Assembly (NCBI RefSeq): GCF_014069575.1 | Contig: NZ_CP059675.1 | Location: 1,860,001-1,924,000, forward strand | DNA: 64,000 nt | Origin: Schaalia sp. JY-X169 | GTDB lineage: Bacteria; Actinomycetota; Actinomycetes; Actinomycetales; Actinomycetaceae | Direction: 5' to 3' | Shown here: positions 1-7,148 of the stretch, piece by piece | Layout of the letters: every line of letters begins with the position of its first letter | Position numbering within the stretch: position 1 is the first letter of the stretch | Program-made: the position numbers and the translations under genes | Notes under the pieces: generated by a model | Database searches by the model: none | What the model was told of the DNA's origin: nothing | The model's input: the letters and a program-made list of their open reading frames with translations, nothing else

Positions 1-1
1 C

Positions 2-664
2 ACGGTCAGCGGCTACGCGGAGTTCGCTCAACGTCACAATGATGAGTTGCCCGAGGACGTTCGCCGCTCCCTTGACCGGATCCGCTCCGAATCGAAACGA
101 ATGGCGACAATCGTTGAAAACCTGTTGCTTCTGGCCCGACTGGACGCGGGAGAGGTTGCTCCCGAAGGAAGCGCCCTGATCGCACCGATAATCCTCGAGT
201 GCGTCTCAGATGCCCGCGTCACCGGCGCCGACAAGTCCTGGCGTATCGAAGTACCGGACGACGCAGCCCACATTGAGGCGGATATTCCGGAGGACGCCCT
301 CCGGCAGGCATTGACGAACCTCATTACCAATGCTCGGCTGCACACACCGGAAGGTACAACGGTCTGCGTGTCCCTTGCGATGAGCACTGATGTGCAGTGC
401 GTGATCCGGGTCGAGGACGATGGGCCAGGCATATCACCGGAACTAGCGCAGACAGTTTTCGACAGGTTTGTGCGTGGGGATGCTGCTCGTTCTCCGCTGG
501 CGGACACTTGCGCGCCGGGGGAAGCCGCGCCGCGCAGCACCGGTCTGGGGCTTTCCATCACCGAGCAGATTATTCGCAACTCCGGGGGCACGGTGACCTT
601 GGATAGTATCCCTGGTCGCACCGTGTTCTCTATCTGGCTGCCCGTGGCGGGCGGCGGAAAGTAA
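2..664 (+). CDS. Sensor histidine kinase, C-terminal part (5' end outside window)
   Basis: The last 220 residues of a two-component sensor kinase. The reading frame is open from the first base, so the sensor, membrane and H-box parts lie outside the window. The visible start (SGYAEF) is typical of the segment just after the phospho-accepting His in a HisKA domain. It is followed by the second dimerisation helix ending LLLLARLDAG. The HATPase_c domain shows an N box (NLITNARLH, about residue 105), a G1 box (DDGPGIS, about 139), an F box (VFDRFVRGD) and a G2 box (STGLGLSI, about 181), so the ATP-binding site looks intact. The substrate sensed cannot be told. The partner response regulator is expected upstream. 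The gene ends at a repeat-rich, gene-free region. Confidence 0.93.
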   Translation, partial: TVSGYAEFAQRHNDELPEDVRRSLDRIRSESKRMATIVENLLLLARLDAGEVAPEGSALIAPIILECVSDARVTGADKSWRIEVPDDAAHIEADIPEDALRQALTNLITNARLHTPEGTTVCVSLAMSTDVQCVIRVEDDGPGISPELAQTVFDRFVRGDAARSPLADTCAPGEAAPRSTGLGLSITEQIIRNSGGTVTLDSIPGRTVFSIWLPVAGGGK

Positions 665-738
665 AACACCAACGCCGGAGAATAGTCAGCCAGCTCCTGA
701 GTGTGTGGGGTCGGCACCGCTGGCGTGCGCCCCGCCTT

Positions 739-890
739 GGTCCCACACAGGCACCTCGGTCCCACACAGGCGGCGTGCGCCCCGCCTCGGTCCCACACAG
801 GCGCCGCGGTCCCCTAGAGGGGGTTTTTCGGTGCCAGCAAGCCCGCATTCTCTACCCGCGCAGCTCCGAGGACCCCGGAGGGGACCAAGG
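739..890 (+). repeat. GGTCCCC-bounded intergenic repeat, copy F1
   Basis: Starts with three near-tandem copies of GGTCCCACACAGGC (739-752, 758-771, 789-802). It ends with AGCTCCGAGGAC (862-873) followed by an inverted GGGGACC near 881-887. The same end, AGCTCCGAGGAC plus GGGGGACC, recurs at 21917-21941 and 46974-46999. The opposed GGTCCCC and GGGGACC ends look like short terminal inverted repeats. Confidence 0.7.
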
Positions 891-1006
891 ACGCGCGGAC
901 AGAGTGGCTCTTCTGTAAGTTGATTGTTGGCTGGTCGCAGAAGAGGCTGTGGTTATCCTTCTCGCCTTTCCGACAGGCCACCGTTGCCGTCACTACCCGC
1001 CCCAAA

Positions 1007-1080
1007 CCGCGAGATCGAATAGTATCGACACATAACGATGTTATTGGACCCGAAACTGTCGATACTATTCGATCTCGCGG
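1007..1080 (+). repeat. Long hairpin, family A copy 1
   Basis: A perfect 24-bp inverted repeat (1007-1030 against 1057-1080) around a 26-nt loop (1031-1056). The loop begins CATAACGATGTTAT, itself a small inverted repeat (ATAAC/GTTAT), and ends with CCGAAAC. Two other copies at 5194-5275 and 5345-5424 have the same loop length and core but different, still complementary arms. Confidence 0.9.
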
Positions 1081-1165
1081 AGGCGGGGGTGAGCATGCGC
1101 GGGCTGCCAGGCTGTTTGGAGTCGGAGGGCTGGTGTTTTCTTGTTGTTGAGGTTGGTGCTGGCGC

Positions 1166-1302
1166 TACCCCGCGTCATAACGGAGCGGGTTACGCCTAAC
1201 GGAGCGAGTTTGGCATGCATAACGGTGTGATTCAAGGCCAAATGGAGCCAAACTCGCTCCGTTAGGCATAACCCGCTCCGTAAGGCGCAACCGGCTCCGT
1301 AA
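1166..1302 (+). repeat. Long palindrome, family B copy 1
   Basis: 34-nt arms (1180-1213 and 1248-1281) with one mismatch enclose a 34-nt loop (1214-1247) containing GCATAACGGTGTGATTC. Similarity to the copy at 46636-46772 starts upstream at GGCGCTACCCC and continues past the arms through ACCGGCTCCG. The arms are built from repeated GGAGC-type units. Confidence 0.88.
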
Positions 1303-1327
1303 TGCTCGGGTACCCCGAGCGGCCGGG

Positions 1328-1411
1328 CATCCAAGTCCCCGTCGCTAGCACCCAAGCGCCCGGCGGCAGCATCCAAGTCCCCGCCGCCGGCACTCAGGTT
1401 TCCATCACTGA
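1328..1411 (+). repeat. 21-bp tandem repeat, four units
   Basis: Units begin at 1328, 1349, 1370 and 1391. Units 1 and 3 share CATCCAAGTCCCCG; units 2 and 4 are degenerate (CACCCAAG, CACTCAGG). The related region at 46.8 kb lacks this array, so it was added to or lost from one copy. Confidence 0.7.
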
Positions 1412-1574
1412 CGCTGCAGCCCCTGTGGCGTAGCAGTCATGGGTCCACATCTCCCAACCCGGACTCACAAGCAGTTTGACACACGCGGTTGGTGCCGCGG
1501 GTGTAGGTGGGGCTGCCCCGACGGAGGTGGGGCGGCCCCAGTGCAAGGCGCCCGCGGGGTTCCCCAGCATTGCG

Positions 1575-1688
1575 GAGCCAGTTGGGGCATACGGAGCCGA
1601 CTAGGCTCACTCACCCCCGAATCACACCGTTATGCAAGCCCGACCTGCTCCCTATGGCATAGCCGGCTCCGTATGCCCTAACTGGCTC
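1575..1688 (-). repeat. Long palindrome, family B copy 3, inverted orientation
   Basis: 29-nt arms (1575-1603 and 1660-1688) with two mismatches around a 56-nt loop. The loop carries GAATCACACCGTTATGC (1619-1635), the reverse complement of the family B loop core, so this copy is inverted relative to those at 1166 and 46636. Its arms differ from the other copies but again contain GGAGCC/GGCTCC units. Confidence 0.8.
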
Positions 1689-1945
1689 GCTAAGCCCGAC
1701 CGGCCCCTCGAACACCTCCGTGGCACCGTCCTAGGATTTCGAAACCTCCAAAACTACATCCACCACGCCCTCCTCCACACCGGAGGATTCAACCACCACC
1801 TACAGCCCCTTTCATGAAGGGCCCTAAGACACCACCCCCAGCCCCTTCTATAAAGAGCGGACAGAGTCCGGGAAGGCCGCAGCCAGGTGGCCTGGTGGTG
1901 AACGCCGGGCGATGCTGAACGCCTGCGATTGTCGGAGGGTCGACA

Positions 1946-1951
1946 TAGAAT
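1946..1951 (+). promoter_or_regulatory. -10 box TAGAAT for a leaderless start
   Basis: TAGAAT lies 6 nt before the ATG at 1958, the same spacing seen at several other genes here. It supports ATG 1958 over GTG 1955. Confidence 0.55.
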
Positions 1952-1957
1952 TGCGTG

Positions 1958-3439
1958 ATGACTAACGGTGAGCTCTTCGTGTACGCCGACGCCCATCCCC
2001 CATGCGGCCCCGTTCGGGGTTTCTGGAGACAGAATGAAGGGGCTGACAGTGCCGCGTTCTTGGGGATTCCTTTTGCCCAGCCTCCCGTCGGCTCCTTGCG
2101 TTTCGCGGAGCCGCAACCCGTCGCACCGTGGAGCGAAATCCGTGAGGCGCTCCACTACGGCGCGACGGCGCAGAGGACCGACTCAGAAGACTCACTAATC
2201 CCGGAGCCAGCGCTGCCGGGTGACTCGACGCTGAATGTCAACGTGTTCACTCCGGCACCGGGTGACGATTCGGCCTCGCTGCCGGTCATGGTGTGGATTC
2301 ACGGGGGTGGCTTCACCGCGGGATCCCCGGCAAGTCCCTGGTATGACGGGCAGTCCTTCAACAGGGATGGCGTCGTCACAGTCACCATTTCTTACCGTTT
2401 GGGTTTCCTTGGTTTCGGTTGGGTCGAGGGCGCCCCGCAGAACCGCGGGATCCTCGACTGGCTGGCCGCGCTGCGGTGGGTGCAGAACAACATCGCGGCC
2501 TTCGGCGGTGACCCGGGGAACGTGACGATTGCGGGCCAGTCCGCTGGCGGAGGCGCGGTGCTGACCCTGCTCGGCATGGAGTCGGCGCAATCACTGTTCC
2601 ACCGCGCCATCTCGGTGTCCGGCGCCCTAGTGGATATCCCCGAAGCAGATGCACGGGCAACAGCGAAGAAGATTGGCGCTGCCCTGGACGTTCCGGCGTC
2701 GCGGGAAGCCTTGGACGCAGTTCCTGAATCCGCGATTGAGGAAGCACAGAGCAAGATCGGCGGCGCCAGCATCGCAGAGCTGCGCAAGATCGTCAACGGC
2801 GGCCTGCCTTTTGGGCCTGTGATTGACGGGACCCTGCTGAAGCGGCCGACCCTCGAGTCGATGGCGTTGGGTGTCGGCAGCGGGAAGCACCTGCTCATCG
2901 GCGCGACAGATGACGAGTTCACAATGATCTTCGAAGGACAGAAGAAGCTCATGCGCTGGGTTCCGCGCTCGGTGCTCAGGCAGCTGGTGGGAGCGCCGGG
3001 TGGCACATTTGCTGCCTATGCCCGCGCGAACGCAGACGTGGTTGCTCGCGGCAAGGCTGACCTGATGGGAAGGTATCTGACGGATGCCCTCTTCCGCGTC
3101 CCCTTGCTGCGGGTTGCAATGGTCCGCGGAGGGGCGCAAACCTGGGTGTACCAGTACTCATTGAGGCAACCAACGACGGGGTTGGCCGGACACTGCTCGG
3201 ACGTACCGTTCTGGTTTGATTGTTTGGATGCGCCGCGAGTGGCGAAGTTGCTGGGCGACCACCCTTCCCAGGAACTCGCTACCACGATGCACCAGGCAGC
3301 GGTGCGCTTCATCGCGCAGGGTGATCCGGGGTGGCCGCGCTGGGACAACGCCGATGGCCAGGTGATGGTCTTTGATGGCGATCCGCTGGAGGCGGTGAAG
3401 GCCGGTGGGTTTGATGAGGTGCGGCCCCTAATGCGGTAG
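1958..3439 (+). CDS. Carboxylesterase, type B family
   Basis: A 493-residue alpha/beta-hydrolase of the carboxylesterase B family (para-nitrobenzyl-esterase-like), expected to hydrolyse carboxylic esters. Seen: N-terminal FLGIPFAQPPVGSLRF, oxyanion motif HGGGF, nucleophile elbow GQSAGGG (Ser near residue 195), acidic residue in DDEF (near 320) and catalytic His in GHCSDVPFWF (near 412). This gives the full triad at normal length. There is no signal peptide, so it is probably cytoplasmic. The start at ATG 1958 is preferred because a -10-like TAGAAT ends 6 nt upstream. The hexosaminidase gene follows after 33 bp but has its own -10 box. The natural substrate cannot be told from sequence. Confidence 0.93.
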   Translation: MTNGELFVYADAHPPCGPVRGFWRQNEGADSAAFLGIPFAQPPVGSLRFAEPQPVAPWSEIREALHYGATAQRTDSEDSLIPEPALPGDSTLNVNVFTPAPGDDSASLPVMVWIHGGGFTAGSPASPWYDGQSFNRDGVVTVTISYRLGFLGFGWVEGAPQNRGILDWLAALRWVQNNIAAFGGDPGNVTIAGQSAGGGAVLTLLGMESAQSLFHRAISVSGALVDIPEADARATAKKIGAALDVPASREALDAVPESAIEEAQSKIGGASIAELRKIVNGGLPFGPVIDGTLLKRPTLESMALGVGSGKHLLIGATDDEFTMIFEGQKKLMRWVPRSVLRQLVGAPGGTFAAYARANADVVARGKADLMGRYLTDALFRVPLLRVAMVRGGAQTWVYQYSLRQPTTGLAGHCSDVPFWFDCLDAPRVAKLLGDHPSQELATTMHQAAVRFIAQGDPGWPRWDNADGQVMVFDGDPLEAVKAGGFDEVRPLMR

Positions 3440-3459
3440 GGCGCCCCCACTGACACCCC

Positions 3460-3465
3460 TAAACT
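3460..3465 (+). promoter_or_regulatory. -10 box TAAACT for a leaderless start
   Basis: TAAACT lies 7 nt before the ATG at 3473, with no Shine-Dalgarno sequence between. Confidence 0.5.
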
Positions 3466-3472
3466 GGGTGCC

Positions 3473-4954
3473 ATGAGTGCTCTAAACCTGGTCCCACTCC
3501 CTGTCAGTGTTGATTTGCTTGGCACCCCACCGTTCGCCCTCGACGACAAGGTCGTCATCGTCGCTGATCCGGCAGCCACAGAGGTCGCGGAGGTCGCCGC
3601 CAAGGTCCTCTCGCAAACAACTGGGCTCACGTTGCCCGTTGCATCTACGTCCGAGGGCGGCGACAACGCCCGTGAGATCCGTCTGGTCCTGCCTCCACAA
3701 GGAGCGGTTGACGAGGGCGCCCTCGACATGAGCGATGAGGCCTACCGACTTGAAGTCACCTCCGACCTCGTCACTCTTAGCGCCACGACCCCACGCGGTC
3801 TGAACTGGGCGCTTGCCACATTGCGCCAGATGGTGACGCCGGGCGAGGACGGGGGATGGGTGATCCCAGCCGTCCTCGTCGAAGATGTTCCCAGGTTCCC
3901 GTGGCGTGGACTGAGCATGGACGTTGTGCGTTCCTTCTACACCGTCGATGAGGTCAAGACGGTGGTGGATCTGCTGGCGACGTACAAGATGAATACTCTG
4001 CACCTGCACCTCACCGATGACCAGGGGTGGCGTCTGGAGATTCCGGGGCGAGAAGCACTCACGGAGATTTCTGGTGTAACCGCAGGTGCTGGCGGCGATC
4101 CGGGTTTCTACACGGTAGAAGATTTTGCGGACATTCAACACTACGCGGCTGCCCGTGGGGTAACGGTGATCCCGGAGTTTGACCTGCCGGGGCACACCAA
4201 CGCCGCGACCCACGTCTATGGCGAACTAACCCCAAGTGGCGAACCAACCCCCGCATACGACGGGGCCAAGGTTGGTTTCAGCAAGCTGTACCCGGACTTG
4301 CCAGCAACGGAACCGTTCCTGCGCGACGTCATCAACTCGATGGCGGAGCAGACGGTTGGCCCCTACATCCACATTGGCGGAGATGAGGCCCTGGAGATGG
4401 ATTTGGGGAACTACAACGAGCTGGTGACGATGGCAGAGAAGATCGCCCGCGAAACCGGCAAACGTCCCGTGGCCTGGCAGGAAGCGGCCGGGGCGGGGCT
4501 TCCGGGGAACATGATCTACCAGTTCTGGGATCCGCGACTCACTCGGGAGGACATGGCGAAGGCAGTGTCCGAGGGCGGCCAGCTGCTGCTTTCTCCGGCC
4601 AACCACGTTTACTTTGACATGCAGTATGACGCCGACACACCGCATGGCCAGGACTGGTCGGGGTATGTGGAGTTGCGCGATTCCTACGAATGGGATCCCG
4701 TCACTCAGGTCGAGGGCGTCCCGGAAGAGGACGTGGTTGGCGTTGAAGCGACGGTGTGGACGGAGTATATCCATGGGTTTGATGCCATGACGTACATGTT
4801 GTTGCCACGTTTGGCTGCGGCGGCGGAGGTCGGTTGGTCGGCCCGTGGGGCCTTGGAATGGGAGTCGTTTGCGGGCAGGATCGCCCCCGAAAGTGCGTGG
4901 TGGAATGCGATGGGCGTGAACTGGCACCGCTCGCCGGGGGTGGCCTGGAAGTAG
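3473..4954 (+). CDS. Beta-N-acetylhexosaminidase, glycoside hydrolase family 20
   Basis: A 493-residue GH20 enzyme that removes terminal beta-linked N-acetylhexosamine by substrate-assisted catalysis. An N-terminal GH20b-like alpha/beta domain covers about residues 1-140. The TIM barrel starts at WRGLSMDVVRSFY and includes LHLHLTDDQGWRLEI, IPEFDLPGHTNAA and the catalytic Asp-Glu pair in HIGGDEALEMD (D304-E305). WTEYIH near the C-terminus fits a substrate-binding Trp and Tyr region. No signal peptide is seen, so it probably acts on imported oligosaccharides or recycled wall sugars. It follows the esterase on the same strand, but a separate -10 box suggests its own promoter. Confidence 0.95.
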   Translation: MSALNLVPLPVSVDLLGTPPFALDDKVVIVADPAATEVAEVAAKVLSQTTGLTLPVASTSEGGDNAREIRLVLPPQGAVDEGALDMSDEAYRLEVTSDLVTLSATTPRGLNWALATLRQMVTPGEDGGWVIPAVLVEDVPRFPWRGLSMDVVRSFYTVDEVKTVVDLLATYKMNTLHLHLTDDQGWRLEIPGREALTEISGVTAGAGGDPGFYTVEDFADIQHYAAARGVTVIPEFDLPGHTNAATHVYGELTPSGEPTPAYDGAKVGFSKLYPDLPATEPFLRDVINSMAEQTVGPYIHIGGDEALEMDLGNYNELVTMAEKIARETGKRPVAWQEAAGAGLPGNMIYQFWDPRLTREDMAKAVSEGGQLLLSPANHVYFDMQYDADTPHGQDWSGYVELRDSYEWDPVTQVEGVPEEDVVGVEATVWTEYIHGFDAMTYMLLPRLAAAAEVGWSARGALEWESFAGRIAPESAWWNAMGVNWHRSPGVAWK

Positions 4955-5025
4955 GCGGGCTTTGGGGCGTGCCGCCGGTGCGCCCTCGGGGAGGCCCCGC
5001 AACACCCACGCCCTCGGCCGCCACC

Positions 5026-5107
5026 GTGAAATGTATACGTGGGGGCCAAAACATCGTCTGGGGTAGGTACCCGCGAGGCACATTTCGTCCCCACATATAC
5101 ATTTCGC
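5026..5107 (+). repeat. Long hairpin, family C copy 1
   Basis: 19-nt arms (5026-5044, starting GTGAAATG, and 5089-5107) enclose a 44-nt loop. The loop ends GGCACATTTCGT, as in the copy at 27730-27811, which has the same loop length. The loop also repeats ACATTTCG, found again at the end of the right arm. Confidence 0.82.
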
Positions 5108-5193
5108 CGGATCACCTCCTAGCCGCAGGCTGCGAGGCCCATCGGGGACCGCAGCTGCGGGTGGACTGTGCGAACGAGTGTGAGCCCGAACGC

Positions 5194-5275
5194 CTCTCCG
5201 CGAGATCGAATAGTATCGCCACATAACGGTGTTATCGTCTCCGAAATTGGCGATATTATTCGATCTCGCGGAGAG
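5194..5275 (+). repeat. Long hairpin, family A copy 2
   Basis: 28-nt arms (5194-5221 and 5248-5275) with one mismatch that would be a G-U pair in RNA. The 26-nt loop begins CATAACGGTGTTAT and ends CCGAAAT. Arms resemble copy 1 with a few changes, mostly matched on the other arm. Confidence 0.9.
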
Positions 5276-5344
5276 GGGGCGGCCGTGGGCGGGGCGACCC
5301 TCGCCGGGGTCGGGGCCGGAGAGTCAGCGGCCGTGGGCGGGGCG

Positions 5345-5424
5345 CCACCGCGAAATCGCTTAACTCCGCCACATAACAATGTTATCTCGTCCGGATCTGG
5401 CGAAGTTAAGCGATTTCGCGGTGG
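5345..5424 (+). repeat. Long hairpin, family A copy 3
   Basis: 27-nt arms (5345-5371 and 5398-5424) with one mismatch around a 26-nt loop that begins CATAACAATGTTAT. The arm sequence differs from copies 1 and 2 (AATCGCTTAACTCCG in place of GATCGAATAGTATCG), but the opposite arm has changed to match. Confidence 0.9.
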
Positions 5425-5470
5425 GGCCCGGTGGGGGGGCGGTGGGGGCCGGAGAGGCGGTCGGGCTAGG

Positions 5471-6043
5471 TTAGCGGGGCGCGCCGCCGACGAGCTTCCA
5501 CGCGGCCGGGAGCACCGCACTAGCCAACACTGCCTTGATCGCATCGCCGATCAGGAAGGGCACGAGTCCCAGCATCAGCCCCTCGCGCACCCCCACCCCC
5601 AGCGAAATCATCAGCCACGGCACCCCCACGGCATAGATCAGAGCAGACCCGACCACAGCCATCGCAAACGCCGACAACACTCGCCGATCCGCCGCGCGTC
5701 GCGCCAGGAAGCCAACGGCAATCCCGGCCAGCACGTAGCCAAGGATGTACCCGAACGAGGCCGATGCCGCCCCCGAAGAGAACCCGGCAAACACCGGGAC
5801 CCCCACTAGGCCAAGCACCATATAGAGGCCCATCGACAACCCACCACGAAGCGGTCCGAGGGCGGCCCCAACCAGCAGGACCGAGAAAGTCGCGAGTGAC
5901 AGTGGCACCGGTGTGAACCACAGCGGCACCAGGATTTGTGAGGTGACAGCCAGCAATGCTGTGCCCCCCATCACCAGTGCGGTATCTTTCACACGACTGG
6001 CTGGAATGAGGTCCGTAAGCACGGGGGAGGTTGTAGTACTCAA
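5471..6043 (-). CDS. bioY: Biotin transporter BioY
   Basis: A 190-residue membrane protein of the BioY family, the S-component of energy-coupling-factor biotin uptake. About six hydrophobic segments are visible, with the family signatures FTPVPLSLATFSVLLVGAALG and a glycine-rich FAGFSSGAAS loop. The ATPase and EcfT components are not in this window, so it either uses shared ECF parts or works alone. The start is TTG at 6043 with an AAAGG ribosome site 7 nt upstream. It diverges from birA, and the 230-bp gap holds an 8-bp inverted repeat that may be an operator. Next to birA and the biotin-dependent carboxylase the role is clear. Confidence 0.93.
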   Translation of the reverse strand: MSTTTSPVLTDLIPASRVKDTALVMGGTALLAVTSQILVPLWFTPVPLSLATFSVLLVGAALGPLRGGLSMGLYMVLGLVGVPVFAGFSSGAASASFGYILGYVLAGIAVGFLARRAADRRVLSAFAMAVVGSALIYAVGVPWLMISLGVGVREGLMLGLVPFLIGDAIKAVLASAVLPAAWKLVGGAPR

Positions 6044-6184
6044 GGTGTAACCTTTCGAGTTTTCGTTGCTATTTCGCGGATCTTCGGGGCGACGGAACCA
6101 AGTGACAAGCGCCGGATTACTTCGGATTCAGGCTTGCGCCACGCCCAAAAACAGACGTCTAGATCCGCTCCGTCGCCGACGACT

Positions 6185-6226
6185 ATACTTCAGAACTTGA
6201 AAGAGTTACTACAAATCTTGAAGTAT
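6185..6226 (+). promoter_or_regulatory. Inverted repeat ATACTTCA/TGAAGTAT between bioY and birA
   Basis: A perfect 8-bp inverted repeat (6185-6192 and 6219-6226) separated by 26 bp, 53 bp before the birA ATG. TATACT (6184-6189) overlaps the left half and could be a -10 box. The BirA here has no DNA-binding domain, so any repressor would be another protein. The site is not a clear match to the BioQ or BirA operators that I know. Confidence 0.4.
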
Positions 6227-6278
6227 TAGGGGTGTGGGAATCACAACCCACTGCAGCAACCAACAACCAAGGAGGGGC

Positions 6279-7148
6279 ATGGCCCACAGCGCACCCATCA
6301 TCCAGCTCGGAGAAACGACCTCCACAAACGATGAGCTAGGCAACCGCTGGCGCGAACGCAACTCCCGCCCGCTCCTCCCTTTCACCTCCGTAGTTGCTGA
6401 TTTCCAAACTCGCGGCCGAGGACGCCTGGGGCGCCAGTGGGAAGCCCCCAAGAAGAGCTCTCTGCTGCTGTCGATTCTGGTCCCCACCACCGAAGAGGAC
6501 GCGACTTGGATGCCGCTGGCCGGCGGCCTTGCTACAGCACTGGTGCTGGACGGCCTGCTCCCCGCACCGCAGGGGCTGGACGAAACTGCAGAAACTCTGG
6601 TGCTGGACGGCCTGCTTCCCACTGACGAAGGCACGCAACCCGGCGGCGCGGCAAACGCGCCTGCCGTGGCCCCGCGCGTTGACCTCAAGTGGCCCAACGA
6701 CCTGCTGGTCGGCGGCAAGAAGATCGCCGGCATCCTTTCTGAACGCCTCGGCAAAGATCCTGATGGCACCGTCTGGGTCGCCCTCGGCATCGGGGTCAAC
6801 GTCACCCAGGGCGAGGACGAGCTGCCGCCCGTCCCCTCCACTTCCCTACGCCTGCAGGGCGCTGCCCCCGTGAGCCGCACCGCCCTCGCACACATGATCA
6901 TCGAGCAACTCAAAGCCACCCTGACCAGCGCCTCCCTGGCGAATGACTACGCCACCCGGTGCGTTTCAACCCGCGGCAATGTCCACGCCACCCTGCCCGA
7001 CGGTTCCACCATCACTGGCACGGGAACCGGCATCGATACTTCCGGCGCCCTCCTGGTCGAGGACGAGGGCGGCACGACCCACACCATTTCCGCCGGCGAC
7101 GTCACGCTGGCCGACAACCTACCCGAAACCCCAGGAGCCCTTCAGTGA
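6279..7148 (+). CDS. birA: Biotin--[acetyl-CoA-carboxylase] ligase BirA, without HTH
   Basis: Activates biotin with ATP and attaches it to the carboxyl carrier domain of the carboxylase encoded next. Seen: TSTNDEL near the start, DFQTRGRGRLGRQW (biotin and ATP loop), KWPNDLLVGGKKIAGIL and a small C-terminal SH3-like domain. There is no N-terminal helix-turn-helix, so it is an enzyme only. The ATG at 6279 is chosen for its AAGGAGG site; an in-frame GTG at 6234 would add 15 unlikely residues. An insertion before KWPND contains a 19-residue tandem duplication, LVLDGLLP twice, matched by a 57-nt DNA repeat at 6541 and 6598. The stop overlaps the next start by 4 bp, so translation is coupled. Confidence 0.93.
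   Translation: MAHSAPIIQLGETTSTNDELGNRWRERNSRPLLPFTSVVADFQTRGRGRLGRQWEAPKKSSLLLSILVPTTEEDATWMPLAGGLATALVLDGLLPAPQGLDETAETLVLDGLLPTDEGTQPGGAANAPAVAPRVDLKWPNDLLVGGKKIAGILSERLGKDPDGTVWVALGIGVNVTQGEDELPPVPSTSLRLQGAAPVSRTALAHMIIEQLKATLTSASLANDYATRCVSTRGNVHATLPDGSTITGTGTGIDTSGALLVEDEGGTTHTISAGDVTLADNLPETPGALQ

Larger units (their letters stand above)
665..1957. other. Gene-free repeat island between the kinase and the esterase
   Basis: About 1.3 kb without a convincing gene. It holds a GGTCCCC-bounded repeat, a 24-bp perfect palindrome, two long imperfect palindromes in opposite orientation and a 21-bp tandem repeat; each is listed separately. The open frames that cross it lie on top of these palindromes and match no family. 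The stretch 1405-1500 resembles 46785-46860 downstream of a second copy of the same palindrome, so the whole block seems to be a mobile or duplicated unit. About 1700-1930 shows no repeat or gene that I can identify. Confidence 0.7.
4955..5470. other. Gene-free palindrome island between the hexosaminidase and bioY
   Basis: 516 bp with no supported gene. It contains one family C hairpin and two family A hairpins in a row. The 3' ends of the two flanking convergent genes border it, so the hairpins may also act as terminators. Confidence 0.7.

Noticed and set aside
739-802. CRISPR array from the repeated GGTCCCACACAGGC, or from the 14-bp array at 27465-27590
   Set aside because: Repeats are too short, spacers are absent or unequal, and there are no cas genes.
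5168-5809. A 213-residue plus-strand open frame
   Set aside because: Its first part is two family A palindromes and its second part is antisense to bioY.
6040-6230. A BioQ-type or classic BirA operator in the bioY/birA gap
   Set aside because: Only partial likeness (TGAA-N3-GTTAC-like at 6198-6209); not enough to call, so only the 8-bp inverted repeat is reported.
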